In this document: positions 34,201 to 41,361 of the stretch, piece by piece
Layout of the letters: each line of letters starts with the position of its first letter
Position numbering within the stretch: position 1 is the stretch's first letter
Made by a program: the position numbers and the translations under genes
Assembly: GCA_902800925.1 (NCBI GenBank)
Contig: CADCGD010000013.1
Span: forward strand, 1 to 41,361
Direction of reading: 5' to 3'
Origin: an uncultured Bacteroidales bacterium
GTDB taxonomy: Bacteria; Bacteroidota; Bacteroidia; Bacteroidales; Bacteroidaceae
Length of the DNA stretch: 41,361 nt
Notes under the pieces: generated by a model
Told to the model about the DNA's origin: nothing
What the model saw: only the letters and a program-made list of their open reading frames with translations
Databases searched by the model: none

Positions 34201-34442
34201 TCCAGAACGCTGCTTATTGGAAGTTGGCCAACATCGAATTGGGCTATAACTTCCGCGACAGTTGGTTCAAGGGTTATGTCTCTGGTGTGCGTGTCTATGT
34301 GTCGGCACAGAACCTGCTGACCCTGACAAAGTATAAAGGTTATAATGTAGACTATGCTGGTGGTACCTTCACTCCTGGTTTCAACTGGTGCTCTTATCCT
34401 AGTGCACGCAGCTTCATGGCAGGTCTGCTCTTCTCGTTCTGA
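31248..34442 (+). CDS. susC: SusC-like TonB-dependent oligosaccharide transporter
   Basis: Imports oligosaccharides across the outer membrane using TonB energy. The 1064-residue protein has a signal peptide (MRKKVLFSMMLMAGITGGF...), a carboxypeptidase-D regulatory-like domain (KVSGQIVDQDGQPLIGATV), a TonB-box region (QVVVVGYGTQKKADLTGS), a plug domain (VRIRGIGSFGSTAPLYVVDG, SAGAIYGSRAANGVVIITTK) and a 22-strand barrel ending in FMAGLLFSF. Length and order are normal. The gene name denotes the family; the substrate here is inferred as arabinan from the adjoining GH43 genes. Confidence 0.96.
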   Translation: MRKKVLFSMMLMAGITGGFLACPTPVMASVSQSQTIKVSGQIVDQDGQPLIGATVKVKNAKLGVVTDFDGNFTIDVASDGVLVVSYVGYKDREIAVRGRATLGQIQLDDDSNMLEQVVVVGYGTQKKADLTGSVSIVNAEELKRVSNSNISTMLEGKVAGVQITSDGQPGADPAVRIRGIGSFGSTAPLYVVDGVPMGTTIRDFSPNDIETIQVLKDASAGAIYGSRAANGVVIITTKNGKKDQPLKVDYKGYFGVDWISNDVYDVMNADQYSQYLGQACANAGTPLPGGYSLGADGRYHFQDNTNTDWFSEVFKTGTRQNHNINLSGGGANNTYNIGLDYFKQKGTLEGAGPNYERFTARVNNTMDTKFIKFRTSLVYSHSSQDGMGVSNAGEYIQGLYGMSGWNVLMGATTMQPTIKAYDESTWWLDDKVGAAKSWNYDAYGYGVYYDTVHGDISAANPLLVNNLFQRNTLVDRFVGTASADVDLLKMIGLDSKNHKLTYKLNLSYSATHANDRTWISAWIQSNRVYLDKSNEKLTKSHRKYTDALIENTLTYDGTFGKHHANLVVGQTFEQENTNTLSAWGVNFTEPYYLQIQNASDKDADSYEYKHTMASYIARLNYDYDGKYLLSAVVRRDGSSRLSKDRRWDTFPSISVGWRFDKESFYPINRDIINMFKIRASYGELGNENIADGVYEMTMARNNMTYSFGNQPVTGSAASQFVIEDVYWEKKKTMNVGVDLALFNNRIEFTAEWYKNKSQDLLFSHVPVPNSGGFANSEVTMNAASMENSGVEFSVTYRNRDHALKHEISANLSTLHNKVTSLGFGTEQYLDGDYITRVGEEVGQFYGYVYEGIARTQADLDDHATQDGAQVGDCLYKDLNGDGVIDTNDRQVLGRGLPRVNFGISAHLEYKNFDLSISTFGALGYHVTDGIYNSLTSCYGPGNKSVDQLDANRWSADGLTYISSVPRTYYSTSGMAWNDLFSDRKIQNAAYWKLANIELGYNFRDSWFKGYVSGVRVYVSAQNLLTLTKYKGYNVDYAGGTFTPGFNWCSYPSARSFMAGLLFSF

Positions 34443-34497
34443 TAAGTGAAGAATGAAAAATTTGCTACCGCTATTATAATATAAAGAAGAAAGAACT

Positions 34498-36297
34498 ATG
34501 AAACTATATAAATTTTCACTTGCCCTCATGATGGGCATCGGCGTTCTGACATCGTGCGAAAGCGAGTTGGACGTGGAGAATGTGAACAGACAAACAGCTA
34601 CCACTTTCGGCCAGACCGCTGACGAGTTGGAGGAGAGCGTGATAGCTGCCTATAACCACACCCGTATGGAGGGAACCTATGCCCGTGTCGGTTACAACTA
34701 CGACGTATGCCGTGGTGATGAGGTATGGAACTCGTCACAGGTATGGTATCTGCCCTACGACGACTTGAACAGTGCTATAGACAACGAGATGAACCAATGG
34801 GTATGGCGTGACTGGTATTACACCATCAATGTCTGCAACTATATCCTTTCCAAGTTTACTGACAAGCCCGACAATAGCGCTCTGAGCAAACAGTGGCAGC
34901 GCATCAAGGGACAAGCTCTGTTCCTGCGTGGTCTGAGCTACTACAATCTGGCAGGATACTATCAGAATCCCACTCTCATGCTCAATTACGACGACTACGC
35001 TAAGTTGGAGACTCTCTATTCAGCCAATAGCTCTTACGACGATGTGCTGAAGCAGGCAGAAACCGATTTCTCTGAGGCTATGACGCTGCTGCCAACCCGT
35101 GATGAGGGTGGTCAGTGGTCTTTAGGCCGTGTTACCTGTGGAGCTGCCGCCGGCTACTATGCTCGTGCATTGATGATGCATCCTACTAAGGATAATCTTC
35201 AGAAAGCCCTTGAAGTGCTGACAGACATTATCAATACTGCCGACGGAGGTAACCAGAAGTATGGTGCTTATAAGCTGATGGCTAACTACGGTGACAACTT
35301 CCGTGAGGGTTCAGCCTACGAGAACAATGCTGAGAGCCTTTACGAGGTACAGTTCCTCGACTACGGCACACAGGGTACCGACGACGAGTGGACACCCGTG
35401 AACACCAGTGCAAATGCTACTCAGGGACACGCCATTGAGAGTAACTTTGGTCCTGGCGACTTCGGCGGTTGGGCTGACCTCTCTGCCTCTCCCTGGCTCT
35501 ACAACCTCTTCAAGGCTGAGAAGACCAAGAACAACAGCCTTGATCCTCGTCTCTATTGGACCATCGGTACCTACGAGACAGAGTGGGAGAACTTTGAGTA
35601 CGGCAACATGTGCTATGGCAAGAAGATGGCTGCTGACGACTATGTAGTCACCAACAATAACTATGGTGGCCTTCCCATTGCCAAGTGGACCAATATGCGT
35701 ACCGGACTCTATGAGTCGGTGGTTACTGGTCTGCACTGCGGTATTAACCTACGCATGATGCGCTACTCTGACGTCTTGCTACGTGCTGCCGAGTGTGAGA
35801 ACGAGATTAACGGTCCTACGGCAAAGGCTATAGAGTGGATCAATATTGTCCGCCGTCGTGCCAACTTGAATGACCTGCAGGTTGCAGACTTTACCTCTGC
35901 CGACAAGCTCTTTGAACAGATTGCTAATGTGGAGCGTCCTAAGGAGTTCGGTTGTGAGTTCGGTCGTGGCTTCGACCTTATCCGCTGGGGCTTTTTCTAC
36001 AATGCTGAGCGCCTGCAGCAAATCAAGGAGCATGCTGCTGTTAATTTCTGGACAAAGGATGACTATGCAAAGGGTAATGTGAAGTACACTCCGAAGGATC
36101 CTGTATCGTACAATGGTAGCAGCAAGAGTTCTTTCGACAACTGGCTTGCTGGTCATGAGTTTATCCCCATCTACATTGGTATCTTGAACGCTAACCCCAA
36201 GCTGACGGGTAACTCTGCCAACAATACAAGCAGCAATGCTAGCTACTATTCTTCAAACGGAATAACTATACACCCTGTAGTTGACCTGGATAAATAA
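34498..36297 (+). CDS. susD: SusD-like surface glycan-binding lipoprotein
   Basis: Partner lid of the SusC channel; captures oligosaccharides at the cell surface. The 599-residue lipoprotein has signal MKLYKFSLALMMGIGVLTSCES (Cys20). Helical TPR-like scaffold segments (ALFLRGLSYYNLAGYYQNP, YDDVLKQAETDFSEAM) and typical RagB/SusD C-terminal motifs (VLLRAAECENEING, IEWINIVRRRANL, RPKEFGCEFGRGFDLIRWG) are visible. It starts 55 bases after susC. Confidence 0.96.
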   Translation: MKLYKFSLALMMGIGVLTSCESELDVENVNRQTATTFGQTADELEESVIAAYNHTRMEGTYARVGYNYDVCRGDEVWNSSQVWYLPYDDLNSAIDNEMNQWVWRDWYYTINVCNYILSKFTDKPDNSALSKQWQRIKGQALFLRGLSYYNLAGYYQNPTLMLNYDDYAKLETLYSANSSYDDVLKQAETDFSEAMTLLPTRDEGGQWSLGRVTCGAAAGYYARALMMHPTKDNLQKALEVLTDIINTADGGNQKYGAYKLMANYGDNFREGSAYENNAESLYEVQFLDYGTQGTDDEWTPVNTSANATQGHAIESNFGPGDFGGWADLSASPWLYNLFKAEKTKNNSLDPRLYWTIGTYETEWENFEYGNMCYGKKMAADDYVVTNNNYGGLPIAKWTNMRTGLYESVVTGLHCGINLRMMRYSDVLLRAAECENEINGPTAKAIEWINIVRRRANLNDLQVADFTSADKLFEQIANVERPKEFGCEFGRGFDLIRWGFFYNAERLQQIKEHAAVNFWTKDDYAKGNVKYTPKDPVSYNGSSKSSFDNWLAGHEFIPIYIGILNANPKLTGNSANNTSSNASYYSSNGITIHPVVDLDK

Positions 36298-36329
36298 TTA
36301 TTTGAACAATCCTATTAATACAGAATAAT

Positions 36330-38213
36330 ATGAAACATCTTATAAAAACTGCAACAACCTTCTGTCTGTCGGCAATAGGCATGCTGGCAATGATGAGTTG
36401 TGAAGGTGCCGACCTCTATAAGGTATCTGCCCCTGACTGGTTGGCAGACAAGGAACTCCCTGAGGAGGTGTTGAACATTGTTGATGTCATACCAAATCCC
36501 GCTAAACTGGGTACGGCAGACAATACAACAGGATTCTGGACGGTCTTTACAGACGACGTTAAGACAGAGCCAGGTATGACCTATCAGCTGAAGTTCGTCA
36601 ACTATGGCGGAAACAGTAATTGGAAAAACTTCGTCATCGTCCTGCGCAGCGAAGACAAGGCTACAGAGTATGCGGTGCTGCGTGCAGACAACTGGGGCTG
36701 GGGAACCGGCTATACCGGTGAGGAGAGCGATAGTCACTTCACCAAGATGACAGAGGACAAGCGCGACTGGGCCACATGGCTGAAGGCGATGAGCATGGCC
36801 AAGTGTACGGCACTGATTACCAATAAAGACAACGGCAAGGCCGATGTAAAAATCACCATGATTGGTGCAGACAATGTGACCTATACGCAGGAGTATACCG
36901 ACATTATAGTAGATACCGACAACCTCTACTTCTGTTTCACGCTGGAAGGATGTCATCTTGAGTTTGGCGATTTCGATATCGAGGACAGTGAACCGGTAGC
37001 GATGACGCTCAATGGTGTTCCTAGCGAAGTGGTGGTAGGCACAGATTATGAAGAGTTTATCTCTAACATCTCTGCCGTCGTAACCTTTGGCGAAGGTGTG
37101 AACAAAGACATCAAGCCTGAAGAATTGCAGATTGAGGTAATTCCAGACTTTGAAACCGTTGGTCAGAAGACTCTTGTGGTCATTTATAATAAGACCTACT
37201 TGGGGAATAACTGTAGCAAGCCTGTTGTTGCAAGCAAGATCTTCAATGTGGTAAAGGAACTCAGTGTCTTTACGGAAACCTTCGTTGTTCCTGCTCCGCT
37301 GACACTTGGCGCTATTGATAACACCTCTGCTCCTTGGTATGAAACTCATACAGATCATATAAAGGTTGCTCCAATGGAGACCAAGGTCGTTTCGTTCACC
37401 AGCTATACTGCAGGAGTAAACAATTGGGACAACTTCCTCATTCGTCTTGGCAACGCGGCATGGGCTTCCTCAGCTGTGGTGCGTGCAGATGATTTCGGAT
37501 GGGATTCTGGTTATGATGCATGCACGCATGGTTGCGAGGACGGCAGAGACTGGGCTGCCTGGCTGCAAGCCATGAACGGTGCTAAGGTGACAGCCTATAT
37601 TACCAACAATGGTGATGGTAAGGGAGATATTAAACTGACCATGGTAGGCAACGATGGTAAGACCTATACGCAGGAATACATTGGTATTAATCAGCTCGAC
37701 CCAGATGATTTCTACTTTGACATCCTTGTAGAGAATGCACATGTTGTATTCGACCAAATACTGGGTGCAACGGACAATTCCAATGTATGGGACAATCAAG
37801 TGATGTCACAGATGATTAGAGTGACAGCCCATCAGGCAGCTACTTTCAATTTCACCAACAATTCAGCAGCTGTAAATAACTGGGATAATTTCATGATTGT
37901 GCTTGGTAATAGTGCTGGTGAGCAGAAAGCTGTTTGCCGTGCTGACAACTGGGGCTGGGGAACCGGTTTCGACAGTTGCACTAAGACCATGGAAGATGGC
38001 AGAAACTGGGATGAATGGCGTGCTGCCATGAACGGTGCTAAGGTAACAGTTACCGTTATCAACAATGGCGACGGCAGTGCCGATGTGAAAGCTGTCATGG
38101 TGGGCAACAATTCAAAGACCTATACACAAGATTATACTGGTGTGACGGTTGACAACCCAGACGACTTCTATGTTCGTTTCTCTGTAGATGCATGTCATCT
38201 GGTATTCGAGTAA
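36330..38213 (+). CDS. Three-repeat surface lipoprotein, probable glycan-binding protein
   Basis: Occupies the SusE/F position and probably binds the target glycan at the cell surface. The 627-residue lipoprotein has signal ending LAMMSCEG (Cys22). Three related domains of about 145-155 residues (about 64-218, 329-473 and 481-627) share NWDNFxIxLGN, RADNWGWGTG/RADDFGWDSG, EDGRDWAxWLxAMNGAKVT, NNGDGKxDIK and KTYTQEY. The aromatic DNWGWG patch is a candidate sugar platform. Between repeats 1 and 2 is an Ig-like domain (about 219-312). Repeats 1 and 3 share a 23-base identical stretch (36687-36709 and 37944-37966). Family name not recognised; binding is inferred. Confidence 0.82.
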   Translation: MKHLIKTATTFCLSAIGMLAMMSCEGADLYKVSAPDWLADKELPEEVLNIVDVIPNPAKLGTADNTTGFWTVFTDDVKTEPGMTYQLKFVNYGGNSNWKNFVIVLRSEDKATEYAVLRADNWGWGTGYTGEESDSHFTKMTEDKRDWATWLKAMSMAKCTALITNKDNGKADVKITMIGADNVTYTQEYTDIIVDTDNLYFCFTLEGCHLEFGDFDIEDSEPVAMTLNGVPSEVVVGTDYEEFISNISAVVTFGEGVNKDIKPEELQIEVIPDFETVGQKTLVVIYNKTYLGNNCSKPVVASKIFNVVKELSVFTETFVVPAPLTLGAIDNTSAPWYETHTDHIKVAPMETKVVSFTSYTAGVNNWDNFLIRLGNAAWASSAVVRADDFGWDSGYDACTHGCEDGRDWAAWLQAMNGAKVTAYITNNGDGKGDIKLTMVGNDGKTYTQEYIGINQLDPDDFYFDILVENAHVVFDQILGATDNSNVWDNQVMSQMIRVTAHQAATFNFTNNSAAVNNWDNFMIVLGNSAGEQKAVCRADNWGWGTGFDSCTKTMEDGRNWDEWRAAMNGAKVTVTVINNGDGSADVKAVMVGNNSKTYTQDYTGVTVDNPDDFYVRFSVDACHLVFE

Positions 38214-38233
38214 TTATTTAAATGCAACATATT

Positions 38234-40162
38234 ATGAAACATATATCTAAACTGTTTGCGCTGTTTGCCATCATGACGATGGCAACAGCCTGCAAAGACG
38301 ACATAGAAGAGGTTAACAATCCGTTGACCATCACCGAACCGACTGTGTCGTCTGTGAATATTACCTCTGCCAAGGTTACGGCCACAGCAACAGGTTCACA
38401 TATCATCTATCGTGGTTTCTGCTATTCTACTTCGCAGAATCCTACCATCGCTGACAATAAGGTGCTGTCTTCGAAGAAGGACATGAGCCTGATTATTTCA
38501 GGTTTGGCACCCAGCACAACCTATTATGTCCGTGGCTTTGTACAGAGCAGCGACGAAGTGGTTTACTCTGGACAATTGTCGTTTACTACACTGGCATCGG
38601 CCTCTGTTGATGACGACCCACAATCAGGCGGCCCTGCTGATCTGAAGCGTGTCAGCGTCCACGATCCCAGCATTGTTTGGGAACCACAAACCAGCACTTA
38701 CTATGTCTTTGGTTCGCACCGCGCTGCTGCCAAGTCGTCAAACTTGATGACATGGACCGCTTTCACGGCTCCTTGGGCTACTGAGACCAGCAACAATGCA
38801 GCTAACGCTGATGCTTTCACCACTCCTCAGATTACGAAGGTGAAGAAGGGTGGTCAGGAGTACGACCTGAACTTCGATGCTTTCGCCTGGTCAAAGCGTG
38901 GTAACAGCAGCTATTCTGTTGATGGCAACATGTGGGCTCCCGACGTTATATATAATAAGGTGTTGGGTAAGTGGTGCATGTATCTCAGCATCAATGGCGA
39001 TAGCTGGTATTCTAGCATTATCATGCTTACTGCCGACAAGATTGAAGGCCCTTATCGCTACCAGGCTCCTGTTGTGATGAGTGGTTTCCGTGCACAGTCA
39101 AGCTATACGGATACTGATGCTCCAATTGTATTGGGCGAGACTATGCCAGGCCGCTATAATCCGAGCGACAACTACGGCAACCATTGGCCCAACGCCATTG
39201 ACCCCTGCGTGTTCTACGACGAGGAGGGTAAATTGTGGATGTCGTATGGCTCTTGGAGTGGTGGTATATTCATGCTCGAACTCGACGAGGCAACGGGTCT
39301 GCGTGACTACGATGTGACCTATGCTGTTAGTTCAACTTCTGACCCCTACTTCGGCAAGAAGATTGCTGGTGGCTACTATTCATCGGGTGAGGCCAGCTAT
39401 ATCGAGTATATTGGTGGCTACTACTTCCTCTTCGTGACCTATGGCGGTCTGGAAGCTGCTGGCGGTTACCAGATGCGTGTGTTCCGTTCTGAGAATGTTG
39501 ATGGTCCTTACGTGGACAGTCGTGGTGTCAGTGCCGTATATGGTAGCTATGCCTTGAACTTCGGTGCTACTGCTACTGACAATCGTGGTGTCAACATCTT
39601 TGGTGCCTATAACGAATGGGGCAATCAGGTGACGGGTGACTATGGTGAGCGTGCCCAGGGTCACAATAGTATTATTGCTGCTGAGGATGGTCGTACTTAC
39701 CTAGTCTATCATACACGTTTCCAGAACCGTGGCGAGGGTCACGAGGTGCGTGTCCACCAGGTTTATCAGAACGAGGATGGCTGGTTGGTTGCTGCTCCGT
39801 TCGAATATACTGGCGAGGGTGTGAAGAGTGCTGGCATCGGTGTTGCCCAGAAAGTTGCTACTGCCGATATCTCCGGCAACTACAAGTTGCTGACCCACCA
39901 ATATAAACTGAATCATGCTGCCAAGGCTTTCTGCTCTCCTGTCAATATCACGCTGAATGCTGATGGTACTATTACTGGCGACAAGACGGGTACGTGGTCT
40001 GTGAAGGAAGGTACTTCTTATATCACCATCAATCTTGGTGCAGCCTATAAGGGTGTGATGGTTCCACAGACCTTAGAGCCTGCAAATACTGTGGCTCCCA
40101 GCTTCACTGCACTTAACAGTGCTACAGGTGTTACCATCTGGGGATACAAGGTAACCGAATAA
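38234..40162 (+). CDS. GH43 endo-arabinanase-like lipoprotein
   Basis: Predicted to cut alpha-1,5-arabinan at the cell surface. The 642-residue lipoprotein has signal MKHISKLFALFAIMTMATACKD (Cys20), a fibronectin-III-like domain (about 25-120: AKVTATATGSHIIYRGFCYS, SGLAPSTTYYVRGFV), the five-blade GH43 catalytic domain, and a C-terminal beta-sandwich (about 545-642) seen in endo-arabinanases. The catalytic trio is Asp144 in SVHDPSIV, Asp323 in NAIDPCVFYD and Glu386 in SSGEASYIEY. The ATG at 38234 gives the compact lipoprotein signal; an ATG 12 bases upstream also exists. Exact subfamily and activity need a comparison. Confidence 0.87.
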   Translation: MKHISKLFALFAIMTMATACKDDIEEVNNPLTITEPTVSSVNITSAKVTATATGSHIIYRGFCYSTSQNPTIADNKVLSSKKDMSLIISGLAPSTTYYVRGFVQSSDEVVYSGQLSFTTLASASVDDDPQSGGPADLKRVSVHDPSIVWEPQTSTYYVFGSHRAAAKSSNLMTWTAFTAPWATETSNNAANADAFTTPQITKVKKGGQEYDLNFDAFAWSKRGNSSYSVDGNMWAPDVIYNKVLGKWCMYLSINGDSWYSSIIMLTADKIEGPYRYQAPVVMSGFRAQSSYTDTDAPIVLGETMPGRYNPSDNYGNHWPNAIDPCVFYDEEGKLWMSYGSWSGGIFMLELDEATGLRDYDVTYAVSSTSDPYFGKKIAGGYYSSGEASYIEYIGGYYFLFVTYGGLEAAGGYQMRVFRSENVDGPYVDSRGVSAVYGSYALNFGATATDNRGVNIFGAYNEWGNQVTGDYGERAQGHNSIIAAEDGRTYLVYHTRFQNRGEGHEVRVHQVYQNEDGWLVAAPFEYTGEGVKSAGIGVAQKVATADISGNYKLLTHQYKLNHAAKAFCSPVNITLNADGTITGDKTGTWSVKEGTSYITINLGAAYKGVMVPQTLEPANTVAPSFTALNSATGVTIWGYKVTE

Positions 40163-40172
40163 TTAAACTAAC

Positions 40173-41183
40173 ATGACTAAAACAAATCTGATGTTGTGTT
40201 GTGTGGTGGCGGTGCTGACTGTCACCGCACAACCTGCGTCAAAAAAACGGGTGCCTTTCTCTACCGACACACCGATGGTGCACGACCCTGTGATGGCTTA
40301 CGAGGATAGCACCTATCATCTCTACTGTACGGGTATCGGCATCCAGCACCTGACGTCGAAGGATTGTAAGATGTGGACGATGGCGCCTTCACCCGTTATG
40401 ACGGTGATGCCGCAGTGGACACAGGACTCGGTTCCAGGTTTCAAATCTCATGTGTGGGCTCCAGACATCATTCGTTGGCACAATCGCTGGTGGATGGCCT
40501 ATAGCTGTTCCACGTTTGGTAAGAATGGTTCCGCCATCGGACTGCTCAGCACGCCGTCGCTCTCTGCCCCTGTCTGGAATGACGAGGAATGCATTGTCAC
40601 CTCTCGTGAAGGTCGTGACCAGTGGAACGCCATCGATCCCTGCTTTGTCATCGATGATAACGACCAGCCCTGGATGACGTGGGGCTCGTTCTGGGACGGC
40701 ATCCAGTTGATTCGACTGGATACAACGATGCATGTTGCCAAAGGCGAACAGCCCCGCACTATTGCCCGTCGCTATGCTCCCAATGCCAAGAATCAGCCAG
40801 CCAATCCCACGTCCAAGTATGCGGGTACCAACGCCATCGAGGCCCCCTTCATTTTCAAGCATGGAGATTGGTATTATCTCTTTGTGTCGTGGAATTACTG
40901 CTGTCGTGGTGCCCAGAGCAACTATCGTGTTGCGGTGGGGCGCTCCAAGACTGTTGATGGCCTTTACTTCGACCGCAACGGCGTCGACATGCGTGAGGGT
41001 GGGGGAACACTGATTTTTGAGGGTGACAAGAAACAGTTTGAGGCTGCTGGCCACTGTGCTGTCTATCATTTCGGCGATGAGGACATCTTCATCTGTCATG
41101 GTTACAGTATCGAGCATAAAGGTGCTAGCATCCTGATACAACGTCCTATCCGTTGGACAGCAGATGGTTGGCCTACACTTTAG
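40173..41183 (+). CDS. GH43 arabinan-active glycosidase, secreted
   Basis: Predicted exo- or endo-acting alpha-L-arabinanase/arabinosidase in the periplasm. The 336-residue protein has a short signal peptide (MTKTNLMLCCVVAVLTVTAQ) and a single GH43 five-blade domain. Catalytic residues are Asp38 in PMVHDPVMAY, Asp155 in WNAIDPCFVI and Glu223 in NAIEAPFIF. SHVWAPDIIRWHNRWWMAYSCST is a typical GH43 arabinanase substrate-site segment. It begins 10 bases after the preceding GH43 stop. No carbohydrate-binding module is attached. It is smaller than its neighbour, consistent with action on imported oligosaccharides. Confidence 0.88.
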   Translation: MTKTNLMLCCVVAVLTVTAQPASKKRVPFSTDTPMVHDPVMAYEDSTYHLYCTGIGIQHLTSKDCKMWTMAPSPVMTVMPQWTQDSVPGFKSHVWAPDIIRWHNRWWMAYSCSTFGKNGSAIGLLSTPSLSAPVWNDEECIVTSREGRDQWNAIDPCFVIDDNDQPWMTWGSFWDGIQLIRLDTTMHVAKGEQPRTIARRYAPNAKNQPANPTSKYAGTNAIEAPFIFKHGDWYYLFVSWNYCCRGAQSNYRVAVGRSKTVDGLYFDRNGVDMREGGGTLIFEGDKKQFEAAGHCAVYHFGDEDIFICHGYSIEHKGASILIQRPIRWTADGWPTL

Positions 41184-41202
41184 TTGACAGTTGATTATTG
41201 CT

Positions 41203-41361
41203 ATGAAACAGTTCCTATTAATACTTTTTACCTCATCCGTTTTCTCTCTCTCATCTCTTGGACAGAGTTGGACGGCAGACAACGGGAATGGCACGTATAC
41301 CAATCCGTTGTTCTATGATGAGTTCTCCGACCCCGATATCCTGAGGGTGGGAGACGACTAC
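41203..41361 (+). CDS. GH43 enzyme, 3' end beyond window
   Basis: A third GH43 gene, cut by the window end after 53 codons. The start ATG at 41203 opens a signal peptide (MKQFLLILFTSSVFSLSSLG), then DNGNGTYTNPLFYDEFSDPD. The YTNPLFYDEFSDPDILRVGDD segment holds the first catalytic Asp of GH43 beta-xylosidase/alpha-L-arabinofuranosidase-type enzymes. It follows the previous gene by 19 bases, so it belongs to the operon. Confidence 0.8.
   Translation, partial: MKQFLLILFTSSVFSLSSLGQSWTADNGNGTYTNPLFYDEFSDPDILRVGDDY

Noticed and set aside
36315-37358. 347-residue minus-strand frame opposite the repeat lipoprotein
   Set aside because: Shadow of a clear lipoprotein gene inside the susCD operon; no start signal or domain.

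Overview
This window is a chromosomal piece of a Bacteroidales bacterium, most likely a member of the Prevotellaceae. The case rests on four things. There is a SusC/SusD glycan-uptake locus. There are many TAnnTTTG -7 boxes, the Bacteroidota housekeeping promoter signature. Strong Shine-Dalgarno sites are largely absent. Lipoproteins and HTCS-type regulators of this group's style recur. No tRNA, rRNA, IS element or CRISPR array was recognised.

Layout. (1) 1-3564: purA (5' end missing), hisS and a secreted GDSL acetylesterase, closely packed and ending at an intrinsic terminator. (2) 3565-6660: rubrerythrin, a beta-helix lipoprotein and a divergent UDP-GlcNAc 2-epimerase homologue. (3) 6670-7973: a carboxylesterase pseudogene with two internal deletions, then a small orphan protein with a Fic-like N-terminus and a winged helix. 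(4) 8044-10124: queC and radA on the minus strand. (5) 10201-13289: a binding-protein-like lipoprotein overlapping a large TPR protein. (6) 13286-20107: a minus-strand cluster of kdsA, kdsD, an HTCS-like regulator with a broken phosphorelay, and a phospholipase-D/cardiolipin-synthase-like protein. (7) 20134-21924: two small outer-membrane barrel proteins whose upstream regions are near-duplicates. (8) 22003-22291: a gene-free, strongly palindromic element. (9) 22306-25692: an MscS channel and a divergent BadF-type sugar kinase. (10) 25716-27985: a HAD phosphatase lipoprotein and an SGNH hydrolase. (11) 28046-41361: a polysaccharide utilization locus with a membrane-anchored sensor/AraC regulator, susC, susD, a three-repeat surface lipoprotein and three GH43 enzymes, the last cut by the window end. 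Its likely substrate is arabinan or an arabinose-rich pectin side chain.

How the genes work together. In the utilization locus, SusC/SusD and the repeat lipoprotein would bind and import arabino-oligosaccharides cut at the cell surface by the lipoprotein GH43 endo-arabinanase. The other GH43 proteins would finish digestion. The upstream regulator would sense the sugar in the periplasm and act on the susC promoter, which carries two 13-bp direct repeats 21 bp apart plus a 16-bp palindrome. Both large regulators in this window keep a periplasmic propeller sensor and an AraC output but lack a working phosphorelay. One has lost the kinase and receiver entirely. The other keeps degenerate remnants.

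Most unusual signals: the nested palindromic element at 22003-22291; the two phosphorelay-less HTCS derivatives; and a recurrent class of degenerate 7-bp tandem repeats found inside three genes and between genes (hisS, the epimerase, the PUL regulator, the kdsA/kdsD junction and two promoter regions).
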